Shown here one piece after another: positions 8,571 to 18,494 of a stretch of 64,000 bases of DNA. How positions within the stretch are numbered: the stretch's first letter is position 1; each line of letters begins with the position of its first letter. This stretch comes from Rhodobacteraceae bacterium IMCC1335. GTDB lineage: Bacteria; Pseudomonadota; Alphaproteobacteria; Rhodobacterales; Rhodobacteraceae. A program made the translations under genes and the position numbers. Under the pieces are notes generated by a model. It worked only from the letters and a program-made list of their open reading frames with translations, made no database searches and had not been told where the DNA came from. The stretch lies in NCBI GenBank assembly GCA_039640495.1, contig CP046864.1:744001-808000 (forward strand). Reading direction: 5' to 3'.

Positions 8571-9206
8571 ATGTTGACTGAACAAGAGCGACCAATCGAT
8601 ATAATGATTGCGGATGGAAACCCGTTGGTGCTTTCCGCCATGTCGGAAGTCTTCGAAGATGATGATCGTTTTTCATTGGTGGCAACCAGCGGCACATCAG
8701 AAAGCTTTCTGGCGGTTATTTTGCGCATCGACGTGCAGATTTGCGTGATTGACTGGACCATACGAGATTTGGGAGCGGCGAAACTGATTGATGTTTTGCG
8801 CAGCCAAAACGCGCCGCCGCGGATCTTGATCTATGGCGATGATAAAGACAGCGATATTCCCCGGCAAGCAATGGCGGCAGGGGCCGCCGCGTTCGTTTCA
8901 AGATCTGCACCGATAGACGCGCTGGTGCAAACATGCATTGAAGTTGCGGCGGGCAAAATGGTGTTTCCGTTCCTGGATATTCGAGAACTGCGCAACGATC
9001 CGATCACCACCTTATCTCGCAAGGAAAGGCTTATTCTTGACTCGCTTGCAGAGGGTTTGACAAATAAGCAACTTGCCAGCCGATTGGAACTTTCGATTAA
9101 TACCGTTAAATTTCATATGTCGAATATTTTTGACAAATTGGGTGTGAACAATCGCGCGCAGGCGATCGCACACTACTATGTGTCTCGATCTAAAATAGAC
9201 GAATAG
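8571..9206 (+). CDS. NarL/FixJ-type response regulator (REC + LuxR HTH)
   Basis: A 211-residue two-domain regulator. The N-terminal half is a receiver-like domain beginning IDIMIADGNPLVL. The likely phospho-acceptor Asp is in ICVIDWTIRDLG (about residue 63), with the acidic pocket at AD near residue 16. The C-terminal LuxR-type helix-turn-helix reads LSRKERLILDSLAEGLTNKQLA with TVKFHMSNIFDKLG. No histidine kinase is adjacent. It is divergent from the sgaA operon and precedes malyl-CoA lyase on the same strand, so it probably regulates the serine-cycle genes; this is inference from position. RBS GGGAAGAGAAG lies upstream of the ATG. Confidence 0.85.
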   Translation: MLTEQERPIDIMIADGNPLVLSAMSEVFEDDDRFSLVATSGTSESFLAVILRIDVQICVIDWTIRDLGAAKLIDVLRSQNAPPRILIYGDDKDSDIPRQAMAAGAAAFVSRSAPIDALVQTCIEVAAGKMVFPFLDIRELRNDPITTLSRKERLILDSLAEGLTNKQLASRLELSINTVKFHMSNIFDKLGVNNRAQAIAHYYVSRSKIDE

Positions 9207-9244
9207 TTTCAAAAGTTATCCAAGGTCGTTTGATTAATTTTTAA

Positions 9245-9274
9245 TTGACAGGGTAATTTTTTTACACTTATTGA
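9245..9274 (+). promoter_or_regulatory. Possible promoter of the malyl-CoA lyase gene
   Basis: A perfect -35 box TTGACA at 9245-9250 is followed after 18 bases by TATTGA, a weak -10. It lies between the regulator stop and the lyase ATG at 9317, in an AT-rich stretch. It suggests the lyase has its own promoter. Confidence 0.4.
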
Positions 9275-9316
9275 ACCATAATTGGAATAATATTTCACAA
9301 CGAAAGGTTTCGAACC

Positions 9317-10294
9317 ATGTCTTTTTTTCCTGTTGAACAAGCTCCGGCGCGGCTGAATCGATCTGAACTGGCTGTGCCCGGGTCACAAGCTCAAATGTTT
9401 GAAAAAGCTGCAAAATCTGATGTAGATGTTATTTTTCTTGACCTCGAAGATGCGGTGGCTCCGGATGAAAAAGAGCAGGCGCGTAAAAATATTATTGCGG
9501 CTTTAAATGAGATTGATTGGGGGCGTAAAACGATGTCAATCCGGATCAACGGATTGGACACTCATTACATGTATCGCGATGTGGTGGATATAGTTGAACA
9601 AGCTGGCGAACGGTTGGATTTGATTATGATACCAAAAGTTGGAACGGCTGCGGATGTCTATGCGGTTGATATGATGGTCACGCAGATTGAAGATGCGAAA
9701 GGCTATAAGAAACGTATTGGGTTTGAGCATATAATTGAAACGGCATTGGGCATGCAAAACGTATCCGAAATCGCCGCCGCCTCAAAGCGCAATGAAAGCC
9801 TGCATTTCGGCGTGGCGGATTACGCCGCCTCGACGCGTGCGCGTACGACCATAATTGGGGGCGTTAATCCGGATTACTCGGTGCTTACTGACCCGGCACA
9901 AGACGGATCCCGAAACGTGCATTGGGGTGATATGTGGCATTATGCTTTAGCGCGCATGGTGGTTGCCGCCCGGGCAAATGGCTTGCGCCCGATTGATGGC
10001 CCGTTTGGCGATTTTCAAGATGCTGACGGCTATCGCGCGGCTGCAAAACGGGCTGCTGTTTTGGGATGCGAAGGCAAATGGGCGATCCATCCAAGTCAGA
10101 TTGCATTGGCCAATGAAGTTATGAGCCCCTCTGAAGCAGAGATCACCCGCGCCAACCGAATTTTGGATGCCATGGCAGAAGCTGAAGCCAGTGGAAAGGG
10201 GGCGGTTTCCCTTGACGGTCGTCTGATCGATTATGCCTCGATCCGTCAGGCCGAAGTCTTGGTTGAAAAAGCCAAACAGATCGCCGCAGGCTAA
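9317..10294 (+). CDS. mcl: L-malyl-CoA / beta-methylmalyl-CoA lyase
   Basis: A 325-residue HpcH/HpaI-type aldolase of the CitE/malyl-CoA lyase family. It has SELAVPGSQAQMFEKAA at the N-terminus, the metal-ligand segment DVIFLDLEDAVAPDEK, and the C-terminal GCEGKWAIHPSQI typical of malyl-CoA lyases. It cleaves malyl-CoA to glyoxylate and acetyl-CoA, closing the serine cycle. In Rhodobacter relatives the same enzyme also makes or cleaves beta-methylmalyl-CoA in the ethylmalonyl-CoA pathway, so it may serve both. It is on the opposite strand to the sgaA operon but adjacent to its regulator. AACGAAAGG lies before the ATG. Confidence 0.92.
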   Translation: MSFFPVEQAPARLNRSELAVPGSQAQMFEKAAKSDVDVIFLDLEDAVAPDEKEQARKNIIAALNEIDWGRKTMSIRINGLDTHYMYRDVVDIVEQAGERLDLIMIPKVGTAADVYAVDMMVTQIEDAKGYKKRIGFEHIIETALGMQNVSEIAAASKRNESLHFGVADYAASTRARTTIIGGVNPDYSVLTDPAQDGSRNVHWGDMWHYALARMVVAARANGLRPIDGPFGDFQDADGYRAAAKRAAVLGCEGKWAIHPSQIALANEVMSPSEAEITRANRILDAMAEAEASGKGAVSLDGRLIDYASIRQAEVLVEKAKQIAAG

Positions 10295-10757
10295 GGCGCA
10301 AAATCGGTATAGCCACGCAAAACCTGGCATGCAGCGCCAGCCTTGAGGCTGCGCGGCGAGACCGGTGATGAATGCGTTCTTTTTCAGGGGAGTCTAGCGC
10401 GGCGGGGCTGTGGCAATTGGAGGTCACAAAGGCCAGCGGTGGCGGGTTTCCCAATTGCTTGCGCGCCTGAAAATCAATGCTTTGCTTTGCGTCAAAGCCC
10501 TTGGCACCGATCTGACGGGGGGAGAACGAAGAGCAATCAAAGCTGTGTAAACGTACAACGCAGCGCCGCCCCAGACGTGTCACCTCTCAACGCGCAAAGC
10601 TTAAATCATTTTATCAATCACCCGCAGATCATGTTTATTTGCGCTAAGATTGGAAAAGACGCGGTCAAAGAAGGCGCGAAACTATTTCGCAGCGGTTGAT
10701 CATCCTTGAGAAACTTGCATTATCAGCGCGGGGTTAAATGGTGAAAGGGCGAGGGTT
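10295..10757. other. Intergenic gap, no gene supported
   Basis: The 463 bases hold overlapping open frames on both strands with low-complexity Arg/Ser-rich translations and no recognisable domain. A short hairpin CAGCC-TTGA-GGCTG lies at about 10338-10351 but lacks a T-tract, so it is a weak terminator candidate for the lyase gene. The last part holds the RBS of the M29 peptidase. Confidence 0.4.
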
Positions 10758-11999
10758 ATGACAAAAATGAATTGGGATGAAAATCAGGCGCTCGATAAGC
10801 TTGCAGCGCTGTCGATTAAAACAGGGGTTGCTCTGCAGCCGGGCCAAGACCTGTTGATAACCGCTCCAATGGAAGCGGCGCCATTGGTTAGACGTCTTGC
10901 GCATCATGCCTATAAAGCAGGGGCTGGGCTCGTCACCCCTTTTTATACTGATCCGGAAATTACCCTTGCCCGATATCAACACGCAGCCCCCGAGTCTTTT
11001 GACAAAACGACGGATTGGCTTTTTGAAGGAATGGCTGCTGCATTCGATAAAAATACCGCACGGCTTGCTGTGGTTGGTGAAGATCCAATGCTGCTTTCTG
11101 GGCAAAATCCAGAACATGTGGGCCGGGCCAACCAAGCGATGTCGAAAGCCTCATCGCCGCTTCGAGAAAGAATTACGCGCTTTGATATCAACTGGAATAT
11201 TATAGCCTGGCCCGGCCTGCAGTGGGCAAAGCTTGTTTTCCCGCAGATGAGCGATGCGGATGCACAAATTGCTCTGGCAGAGGCTATCTTTAAGGCGTCA
11301 CGGGTGAATACATCAGACCCGAATGAAGCGTGGGCGGTGCATAACAAAAACTTGCGCGCACGCACCGAGTGGCTCAACAAAAAAAACTTTGCGGCGCTTC
11401 ATTTTTATGGGGAGGGAACGGATCTTACCGTGGGTCTGGCAGATGGTCACGAATGGATGGGAGGCGCATCCACCGCCCGAAACGGGGTGACCTGTAATCC
11501 GAATATTCCGTCAGAAGAAGTGTTTACTACCCCACATGCGTTGAAGGTGAACGGGTATGTGAGGTCCACCAAACCGCTCTCGCATCAAGGCACGTTAATC
11601 GAAGATATCTCGGTTACTTTTAAAGATGGTGTTATAACAAAAGCCAGCGCCTCCAAGGGTGAAGACGTGTTTTTGAAGCTTCTTGATACCGATGAAGGGG
11701 CGCGCCGCCTTGGCGAGGTGGCTTTGGTGCCCCATGGGTCGCCGATATCACAAAGCAACCTTCTTTTTTATAATACGCTTTTTGATGAAAATGCCGCTTG
11801 CCATATTGCTCTTGGCCAATGTTATTCAAAATGTTTTCAGCAGGGCGATAAATTATCCAATGATGAGGTTATTGAGCGGGGCGGTAATAGCAGCATGATC
11901 CATGTTGATTGGATGATCGGATCTCAATCCATGAATATAGATGGCCTTGATGGCGCGAATAATCCCACCCCTGTCTTTAGAAACGGTGAGTGGGCCTAG
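10758..11999 (+). CDS. M29-family aminopeptidase
   Basis: A 413-residue metal-dependent aminopeptidase of family M29 (AmpS/PepS/aminopeptidase T type). These cytosolic enzymes use two metal ions. The family signatures FYGEGTDLTVGL, ARNGVTCNPNIPSEEVFTTPH (first metal-ligand Glu), and the late SNLLFYNTLFDENAACHIALGQ and GNSSMIHVDWMIGS segments are all present. It releases N-terminal amino acids from peptides. The length is normal for the family. It is a single gene, convergent with tdh 90 bases downstream. Confidence 0.9.
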   Translation: MTKMNWDENQALDKLAALSIKTGVALQPGQDLLITAPMEAAPLVRRLAHHAYKAGAGLVTPFYTDPEITLARYQHAAPESFDKTTDWLFEGMAAAFDKNTARLAVVGEDPMLLSGQNPEHVGRANQAMSKASSPLRERITRFDINWNIIAWPGLQWAKLVFPQMSDADAQIALAEAIFKASRVNTSDPNEAWAVHNKNLRARTEWLNKKNFAALHFYGEGTDLTVGLADGHEWMGGASTARNGVTCNPNIPSEEVFTTPHALKVNGYVRSTKPLSHQGTLIEDISVTFKDGVITKASASKGEDVFLKLLDTDEGARRLGEVALVPHGSPISQSNLLFYNTLFDENAACHIALGQCYSKCFQQGDKLSNDEVIERGGNSSMIHVDWMIGSQSMNIDGLDGANNPTPVFRNGEWA

Positions 12000-12089
12000 G
12001 GGGGCGTTAGAACATGTGCCTGTAAAGCCAAAGCGAAGCGGCAAGGCGCTCTGAACCAAAAGCGAATACAGCAGGCAAGGTTGAGCGCG

Positions 12090-13129
<1,040 letters not shown>

Positions 13130-13133
<4 letters not shown>

Positions 13134-14314
13134 TTTAACGCTCCAACCGCTTTGCCAGCGTGCTCAAACGCGCCTAATGCATGCTCGAGATCATTTTTTG
13201 TCAGGGCAGCGTTCATTTGTGTGCGAATTCGGGCTTGGCCTCGAGGCACAACGGGATAGAAGAAGCCACTGACATAGACCCCTTCTTCAAACAGCTCGGC
13301 GGCCATATCCTGCGCCAGATGCGCCTCTCCCAACATTACGGGAATGATAGGGTGTTCGCCCGGCAGCAGATCAAAGCCCAAGCGGGTCAAACCGGCGCGC
13401 CAATAGGCAGCGTTTTCAAAAAGTTGTGCACGCAAGGCATCGCCCTTTGCAACCAGTCGAACGGCCTCAATGCCTGCTGCTACGATTGAGGGTGGCAGAG
13501 AATTGGAAAATAGATAGGGGCGCGCGCGTTGGCGCAGCAGATCGATGACGGGTTGCGATCCAGCAATGTAGCCACCAATCGCACCGCCAAGGGCTTTCCC
13601 AAGCGTGCCGGTTATAAGATCGACCTCAACGCCAAAATGCACAGCGGTGCCTTCCCCCTTTGGGCCCATAAAACCTGTGGCGTGGCAATCATCCACCATC
13701 ACAACTGCGCCGTATCTTTCCGCCAACTTGGTGATTTCGGGAAGCTTTGCAAGCGTTCCATCCATGCTGAATACGCCATCTGTGGCGATCATTATAAAGC
13801 GAGCGCCATCCGATTTCGCTTCTTTCAATTGCGCGTCAAGATCCGCCATATCAGAATTTGCATAACGATAGCGTCTGGCTTTGCACAATCTTATGCCATC
13901 AATGATTGAAGCGTGGTTTAGCGCGTCCGAAATGATCGCATCCTCTGGCCCGAGCAGGGGCTCAAACACTCCCGCATTTGCGTCAAAGCAGGTTGCAAAT
14001 AGGATCGAGTCATCCTTATTCAAGTAACGGGCGAGCTGCTTTTCCAATTCACGGTGCAAATCTTGCGTACCACAGATAAACCGAACAGAGGCCATTCCAA
14101 ACCCTTTGGAGCCCATGGCGTTTATTGCTGCGGCAATCAGGTCAGGATGATCCGCCAATCCAAGATAGTTATTGGCGCAGAGGTTGATCACTGACTTACC
14201 GTTTGCTGTAATTTTTCCAGCTTGAGGTGAGGAGATAAGACGCTCGCGCTTCATCATTCCCTCCGCATCAATATGCGAAAGGGTTTCCGTTATGTGATTT
14301 AAAAATGCGGTCAT
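13130..14314 (-). CDS. kbl: Glycine C-acetyltransferase (2-amino-3-ketobutyrate CoA ligase)
   Basis: A 394-residue PLP-dependent alpha-oxoamine synthase. It uses CoA to cleave 2-amino-3-ketobutyrate to glycine and acetyl-Co[14 protein letters not shown] and [13 protein letters not shown] (PLP ring and Asp/His contacts) are visible. The PLP lysine lies in [16 protein letters not shown]. The start at 14314 (MTAFLNHI) follows AGAGGA at good spacing and matches the family length (E. coli Kbl 398); the frame is open to 14347. It acts with Tdh and lies downstream of a cupin-XRE regulator. The glycine produced can enter the nearby serine cycle. Confidence 0.93.
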
Positions 14315-14386
14315 TTTAGCGTCCTCTCTATGCATGGAGGATATCATATTAGAAATTATTCCGCAATATTGGATTTATGTTAAATT

Positions 14387-14398
14387 GGATAAAAATCC
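14387..14398. promoter_or_regulatory. Short palindrome upstream of kbl
   Basis: GGAT-AAAA-ATCC lies in the 99-base AT-rich gap between the XRE regulator stop and the kbl start. Nearby, CCGCAATATTGGA (14361-14373) resembles CGGCAATACTGAA (15003-15015) upstream of the regulator. Either could be the operator of the XRE protein; this is a guess from position. Confidence 0.3.
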
Positions 14399-14413
14399 GT
14401 AAAGAAAGAAATC

Positions 14414-14971
14414 TCAACTCCCATGCACCACCAAAAATGCGCACGCAGCGCTATCAGCGCTGATATTATGCGCAACATCCGCCGCGTAGCGCGCGGTGTC
14501 ACCTTTGAATACTTGTTCGGCAGCCTCGCCACTGGTCACCTTTAACTGCCCTTCAATGACCGTTAGATGTTCGCGCGTTCCTTGCGCGTGAGGCAGGCTG
14601 TCCAACGCCCCGCCAGCGCTAAATCGCAACTCATAGACTTCATGCCGCCCAGCACCTTCGGGGGGTGAGAGAATACGGATAGAGCACCCATTGCCATGAT
14701 TCTCGATCGTTGGGACATCATTGCTGCGCAGAATTTCCATGCGGCTTTCCTGATCATCTTCAAGCAGTCCGGCGAAATCTACTTGCAGCGCTTTGGTCAA
14801 ATTCCACAAGGTTGAAATCGTTGGCGAAGACTCGCCGCGCTCGATCTGACTGACCATGCTGCGCGAGACACCAGATAGTTTGGCCACGGCGTCAAGCGAT
14901 AATCCTTTGGCACGGCGTGCCTTTTTTAAACGCATTGGCAAAAAAGATAATATTGTGTCAAGATTTTCCAT
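14414..14971 (-). CDS. XRE-family regulator with C-terminal cupin
   Basis: A 185-residue transcription factor. The N-terminal helix-turn-helix reads LDAVAKLSGVSRSMVSQIERGESSPTISTLW. The C-terminal half is a cupin sensing domain with LDSLPHAQGTREHLTVIEGQ. This layout is typical of regulators of amino-acid and sulfonate catabolism that sense a small ligand in the cupin. The frame runs up to 15058. I prefer the ATG at 14971 because family members begin close to the helix-turn-helix, but neither start has a strong ribosome binding site. It lies upstream of kbl-tdh on the same strand and probably controls threonine degradation. Confidence 0.85.
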   Translation of the reverse strand: MENLDTILSFLPMRLKKARRAKGLSLDAVAKLSGVSRSMVSQIERGESSPTISTLWNLTKALQVDFAGLLEDDQESRMEILRSNDVPTIENHGNGCSIRILSPPEGAGRHEVYELRFSAGGALDSLPHAQGTREHLTVIEGQLKVTSGEAAEQVFKGDTARYAADVAHNISADSAACAFLVVHGS

Positions 14972-15058
14972 AATAACGGATATAGCAAAAAACGATATTT
15001 CGCGGCAATACTGAAAACTTTCATTTCCGGTTCTTTTATCCAGGCCGAGATCGTTCAT

Positions 15059-15481
15059 CCTAAAATTTAACGCTTTTCCACCTCTATTTTTGTAAAGAAA
15101 GCAGGCTTACGCGAATAATCTAGCCGCAAAGGCTTTGTTCGTATTCTGAGCGTTATAGATCCTACGGATCTGCGCAAATATATTGCAGGGGCTGCAGAAC
15201 CTAATCTACTGAGAACTCAGCGCAACGGGCAAAGCTGGCGCTTTGCGGCGTATTTATTAAGCTACTTGAGGTTTGCCAGAACGCCTTTACGTGAGCGTAT
15301 GGTCGGGCCGCCAAGCGGGCTTAAATTTTACCAAGGCATAAAGCCCAAAATGAGAGCGCGGAAGAATACCACAAATTCAGGCTTTGGCGCCCAGCTTGAA
15401 GATCGAGAGGTTCGGTTATATCGACCGCTCTGGTCAGGAACCGTGATATCCCTTGAATAAAAACCTGCTAAGACGGTCTGC
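15059..15481. other. Intergenic gap with one long start-less open frame
   Basis: A plus-strand frame is open from about 15119 to 15460 but has no ATG until 15299. Its translation is basic and aromatic (it includes SWRFAAYLLSYLRFARTPL) and matches nothing I know. It may be a decayed gene like its neighbours. No RNA gene is seen. Confidence 0.35.
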
Positions 15482-16013
15482 TTAAATATCAAATTGCGTT
15501 GGTAGAATCACCATGTCGCGGATCGTAACAGTGCGCGGGCGCGTCAGCATGTAGAGGATGGCATTGGCAACTTCGCTTGGATCGATCAAGCTGCCATTCT
15601 CTTTTGCTTTCTTTAGGTTTTCTTCTGGCCAACCGGCTAGCAACGCGTTGACCACTGGCCCTGGTGAGACAGAGCCAACGCGCATACCATATTTGAAAAG
15701 CTGGCGGCGCAGCGTCTGTATAAAAGACTTAATTTCCCATTTTTGACGCGGAATAAACAGGTTCCTATGGAATCGGGAAATGGTCTGTAACTCAAGCGGT
15801 GGCTACAATATCGCCCGTGCCGCGGTCAATCATGTCTGACCTCACCTTATGAACATTTTGGATGATGGCGGTGAGGTTAAGATTGAGCATTTGATCTATC
15901 GCGGTGGAGTTTTTTATTTTGGTTAAGTCGCCGCCGATATAAGAGGCGCCATTTGCATGAAAAATGTCCAATTGGCCAGCTTTTGTAAAATACCGGAAAG
16001 CAGGCAGTCGCAA
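15482..16013 (-). pseudogene. Decayed polyol-type short-chain dehydrogenase
   Basis: The minus strand carries an SDR gene in at least three frames. The 5' piece (16013-15792) has LDIFHANGASYIGGDL and NLNLTAIIQNVHKV, the NAG/NLN region of SDRs. Around 15740-15760 EPVYSASK, the catalytic Tyr-Lys segment, is followed by a one-base shift in an A-run and then continues as WEIKSFIQTLRRQLFKYG. It ends with RVGSVSPGPVVNALLAGWP and VTIRDMVILP, like ribitol/sorbitol dehydrogenase-type SDRs. The NAD-binding N-terminus is missing. It lies next to a decayed xylulokinase, suggesting a lost sugar-alcohol pathway. Confidence 0.7.
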
Positions 16014-16027
16014 CTATCGCTATTCAG

Positions 16028-16551
16028 AAAATCGATTTACACCTGTGCATTTTGTGGAATGACACCCGATCAAACCATCAAACCGCCAAACTTGATGCAC
16101 ATAAAAGAATACGAGACCCTTCGGGCAATATTGTATTTTTGGGGTTTACAGCGCCCAAGCTGGTTTGGGTGCGCGAAAATGAACCTGAAATCTGCGCTCA
16201 AGTTGCAAAGCTTGTTTTGCCCGCTGGTTTTTTGAATTTTTACCTTACCGGCGAATATATTGCTGATATGTCTGATAGCGCGGGCACATTGTGGCTTGAT
16301 GTCGGACGTCGGAGTTGGTTGCCACCGTGCTTGGCGTGCCTTTTGAGGTGCCCAGACAGGGTGAATTCGGGGCTGCACTTTGGCCGGTTCGCCTTGGGAT
16401 GGTTGCCTGCGGTGAGTATGACAGCGAAGAGGCAATGGGCGCGCTGCAGATCAGTGAGGTGATTGAGGCGGATTATTCACTATCGGACAGCTTTAACGAA
16501 GAATATAGGAAGTTCCAACGCGCTTATTACGGCATTAAATCTGTTCAATAA
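16028..16551 (+). pseudogene. xylB: Decayed xylulokinase (FGGY kinase)
   Basis: Two pieces of a xylulokinase remain. The first (16028 to about 16310) has ILWNDTRS, GFTAPKLVWVRENEP, LPAGFLNFYLTGEY and DSAGTLWLDV, in the order of FGGY kinases. The second (about 16315-16551, another frame) has LGVPFEVPRQGEFGAALW and ends in YRKFQRAYYGI, the family C-terminus. The N-terminal ATP-binding third and most of the central region, including the second ATP-binding motif, are deleted. It cannot be active. Convergent remains of an SDR lie immediately upstream. Confidence 0.75.
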
Positions 16552-16570
16552 GGTGCAAGTCTTTTTTCTT

Positions 16571-18214
16571 TTAAGTTGTGCCCATTATAAAATCTGCACA
16601 GCGATCGCCCAGCATCATTGCGGCCGCATTTGTATTGCCGGCCGTAATGTTCGGCACAGCTGACATATCGCAGACTCTCAGATTTTCGATGCCGCGCACG
16701 GACAACCGACTGTCTAAAACAGCAAGTGGATCATCATGGGCCCCCATACGCGCAGTCCCGCTTGGATGATAATTTGTTTTGACGAATTTTCGGCAATGCG
16801 CGGCCATTGCCGCATCGCTTAAATCTGGTCCGGCGGGCGCAATAATAGTTTTAATGCGCTTTCCAAGCTGCCCGGATTGTAACACGTCGCGAAAATAACG
16901 CTGGCCGTCGATCATTATGTTCATGTCTCTTGGATCTTTAAGTAAATTCGGTGAGACGAGGGGCATGTCATTTGGATCGGATGAGCGCAATGCAACGGTT
17001 CCGCGCGATCTCGGCTTCATCAATACGGTGGTAATGGTGACACCATAATCCTCATCAAAAACTTGTAAAAGGTCTCTGTCTAAATATACTGCGGGTACGC
17101 AAAACGCCTGGATTGACGGGGGTTGGTCAGGATCTGTTGGGTTGATGAACGCACCGGCTTCAAAGCCTGTGGTTGTGATTGGGCCGCTCCCGAACAGCAA
17201 AAATTGCAGACTATTTCTCAACATACGCCAGCCCTTGGCTTGCTTGTAGTAACCAAAAGGGCCGTTTGCCAAAGAGAGAACAGGTACTTCTGGGTGATCA
17301 ATTAAATTTTGGCCGATGCCGGGGAGATCGCATATCGGATTTATCCCATGCGATGCAAGATGATCGGCAGGGCCCAAACCAGACAACATTAGCAATTTAG
17401 GCGAAATCAAAGCGCCAGCCGCTAAAATAATATCCGAATTCGAATAAGCTGTTTTTTGGACTCCGGCTTTATCAACATATGTGACGCTGCGCGCGTGTCC
17501 GTTTTCAATGTTTATTTTGCTCACTTTACTGCGAAGTTTAACTGTAATTCTGGACTCTTTTGCTAAGGGTGCAAGATAGGCATATGCAGCGCTGCTGCGC
17601 TTTCCGCTGCGGTTCATAAATTGATAAAATCCCACACCGCGCTGCGTCTCGCCATTGAAATCATGATTAAAGGGTTCGCCTTTTTCCTGAACCGTTTGCA
17701 CAAACCATCTTGAGATCGCATCAACATGCCCAGGATCAGACACCAGTAAGGGGCCTTCAACACCGTGAAGATGATTTTGCAGGCGGTTGTTGTTTTCCAT
17801 CCGCGTAAAATGCTTCAGCACCATGTCCCAGGTCCAATCAGCCCCATCATTGCTACCGCGCGCTATGCGATCCCATTCATCATAATCGGACGGCCTACCT
17901 CTGATATAGCATTGCGTATTAACGGAAGAGCCGCCTCCAAGCACATTGCCTTGTGGAATATCATGCACACGATTTGCCAAATGCGGTTGCGGCACCGTCT
18001 GATGATAGGTCATATATTTGCTGCCATTGATGAGCTTAAAAATACCCGGTGGCATGTCTAATAATGGATGGCGATGTGAATGCCCTGCCTCTAACAACAA
18101 CACGCGGCGCCCGCCTTCCGAGACGAGGCGGGCTGCTGCCACGCAGCCGCTTGAGCCGCCTCCGATTACAATGTGATCATATTCGTTTTCATTGTCTGCC
18201 ATATAATGCGCCAT
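16571..18214 (-). CDS. GMC-family FAD-dependent alcohol dehydrogenase 1
   Basis: A 547-residue glucose-methanol-choline oxidoreductase. FAD motif YDHIVIGGGSSGCVAAARL is at the N-terminus. The first GMC signature is in GNVLGGGSSVNTQCYIRGR (about residues 90-110), and the second in AGALISPKLLMLSGLGP (about 265-282). The active-site His is in NYHPSGTARMG, with the second His replaced by Asn in NTNAAAMM. It oxidises a primary alcohol or polyol; the substrate cannot be told. The choline dehydrogenase neighbour betB is absent, so I do not call it betA. It is intact although it borders pseudogenes. A start at 18202 is also possible. Confidence 0.85.
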   Translation of the reverse strand: MAHYMADNENEYDHIVIGGGSSGCVAAARLVSEGGRRVLLLEAGHSHRHPLLDMPPGIFKLINGSKYMTYHQTVPQPHLANRVHDIPQGNVLGGGSSVNTQCYIRGRPSDYDEWDRIARGSNDGADWTWDMVLKHFTRMENNNRLQNHLHGVEGPLLVSDPGHVDAISRWFVQTVQEKGEPFNHDFNGETQRGVGFYQFMNRSGKRSSAAYAYLAPLAKESRITVKLRSKVSKINIENGHARSVTYVDKAGVQKTAYSNSDIILAAGALISPKLLMLSGLGPADHLASHGINPICDLPGIGQNLIDHPEVPVLSLANGPFGYYKQAKGWRMLRNSLQFLLFGSGPITTTGFEAGAFINPTDPDQPPSIQAFCVPAVYLDRDLLQVFDEDYGVTITTVLMKPRSRGTVALRSSDPNDMPLVSPNLLKDPRDMNIMIDGQRYFRDVLQSGQLGKRIKTIIAPAGPDLSDAAMAAHCRKFVKTNYHPSGTARMGAHDDPLAVLDSRLSVRGIENLRVCDMSAVPNITAGNTNAAAMMLGDRCADFIMGTT

Positions 18215-18494
18215 CGCCTAATGTTGCAGATATATCATACGAATTTTGGCAGATTTTGAAACAAATCATTCAATGAAGTAGTTTTAAAACTCGAGCTTTG
18301 GCGCGGGTCAAAACTTTGAAAAGCAAGTTTGTGGTGTTTGCCGGGTTAAAATCTTGTTAGCGGTTTTCTGGTTTAGCAGCAGTTTAGGGTTGCGATTTTT
18401 AATTTTGGAACAGATTAAAAGGCTGCTTGAACCTGCCATACCAAGCATTCACAAATGCAGCGCTCTATTTCGCCATGTTGTACATGGAGTTTAA

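Noticed and set aside
10338..10351. Hairpin CAGCC-TTGA-GGCTG as terminator of the lyase gene
   Set aside because: Short stem and no T-tract, so not strong enough to list.
10143..10583. 146-codon minus frame over the end of the malyl-CoA lyase gene
   Set aside because: Half of it is antisense to a well-supported gene and the rest is Arg/Ser-rich without similarity.
10343..10699. 118-codon plus frame after the malyl-CoA lyase gene
   Set aside because: Low-complexity translation, no ribosome binding site, no family resemblance.
16571..18214. Choline dehydrogenase betA
   Set aside because: GMC signatures fit, but betB, betI and betaine transporters are absent, so substrate cannot be assigned.
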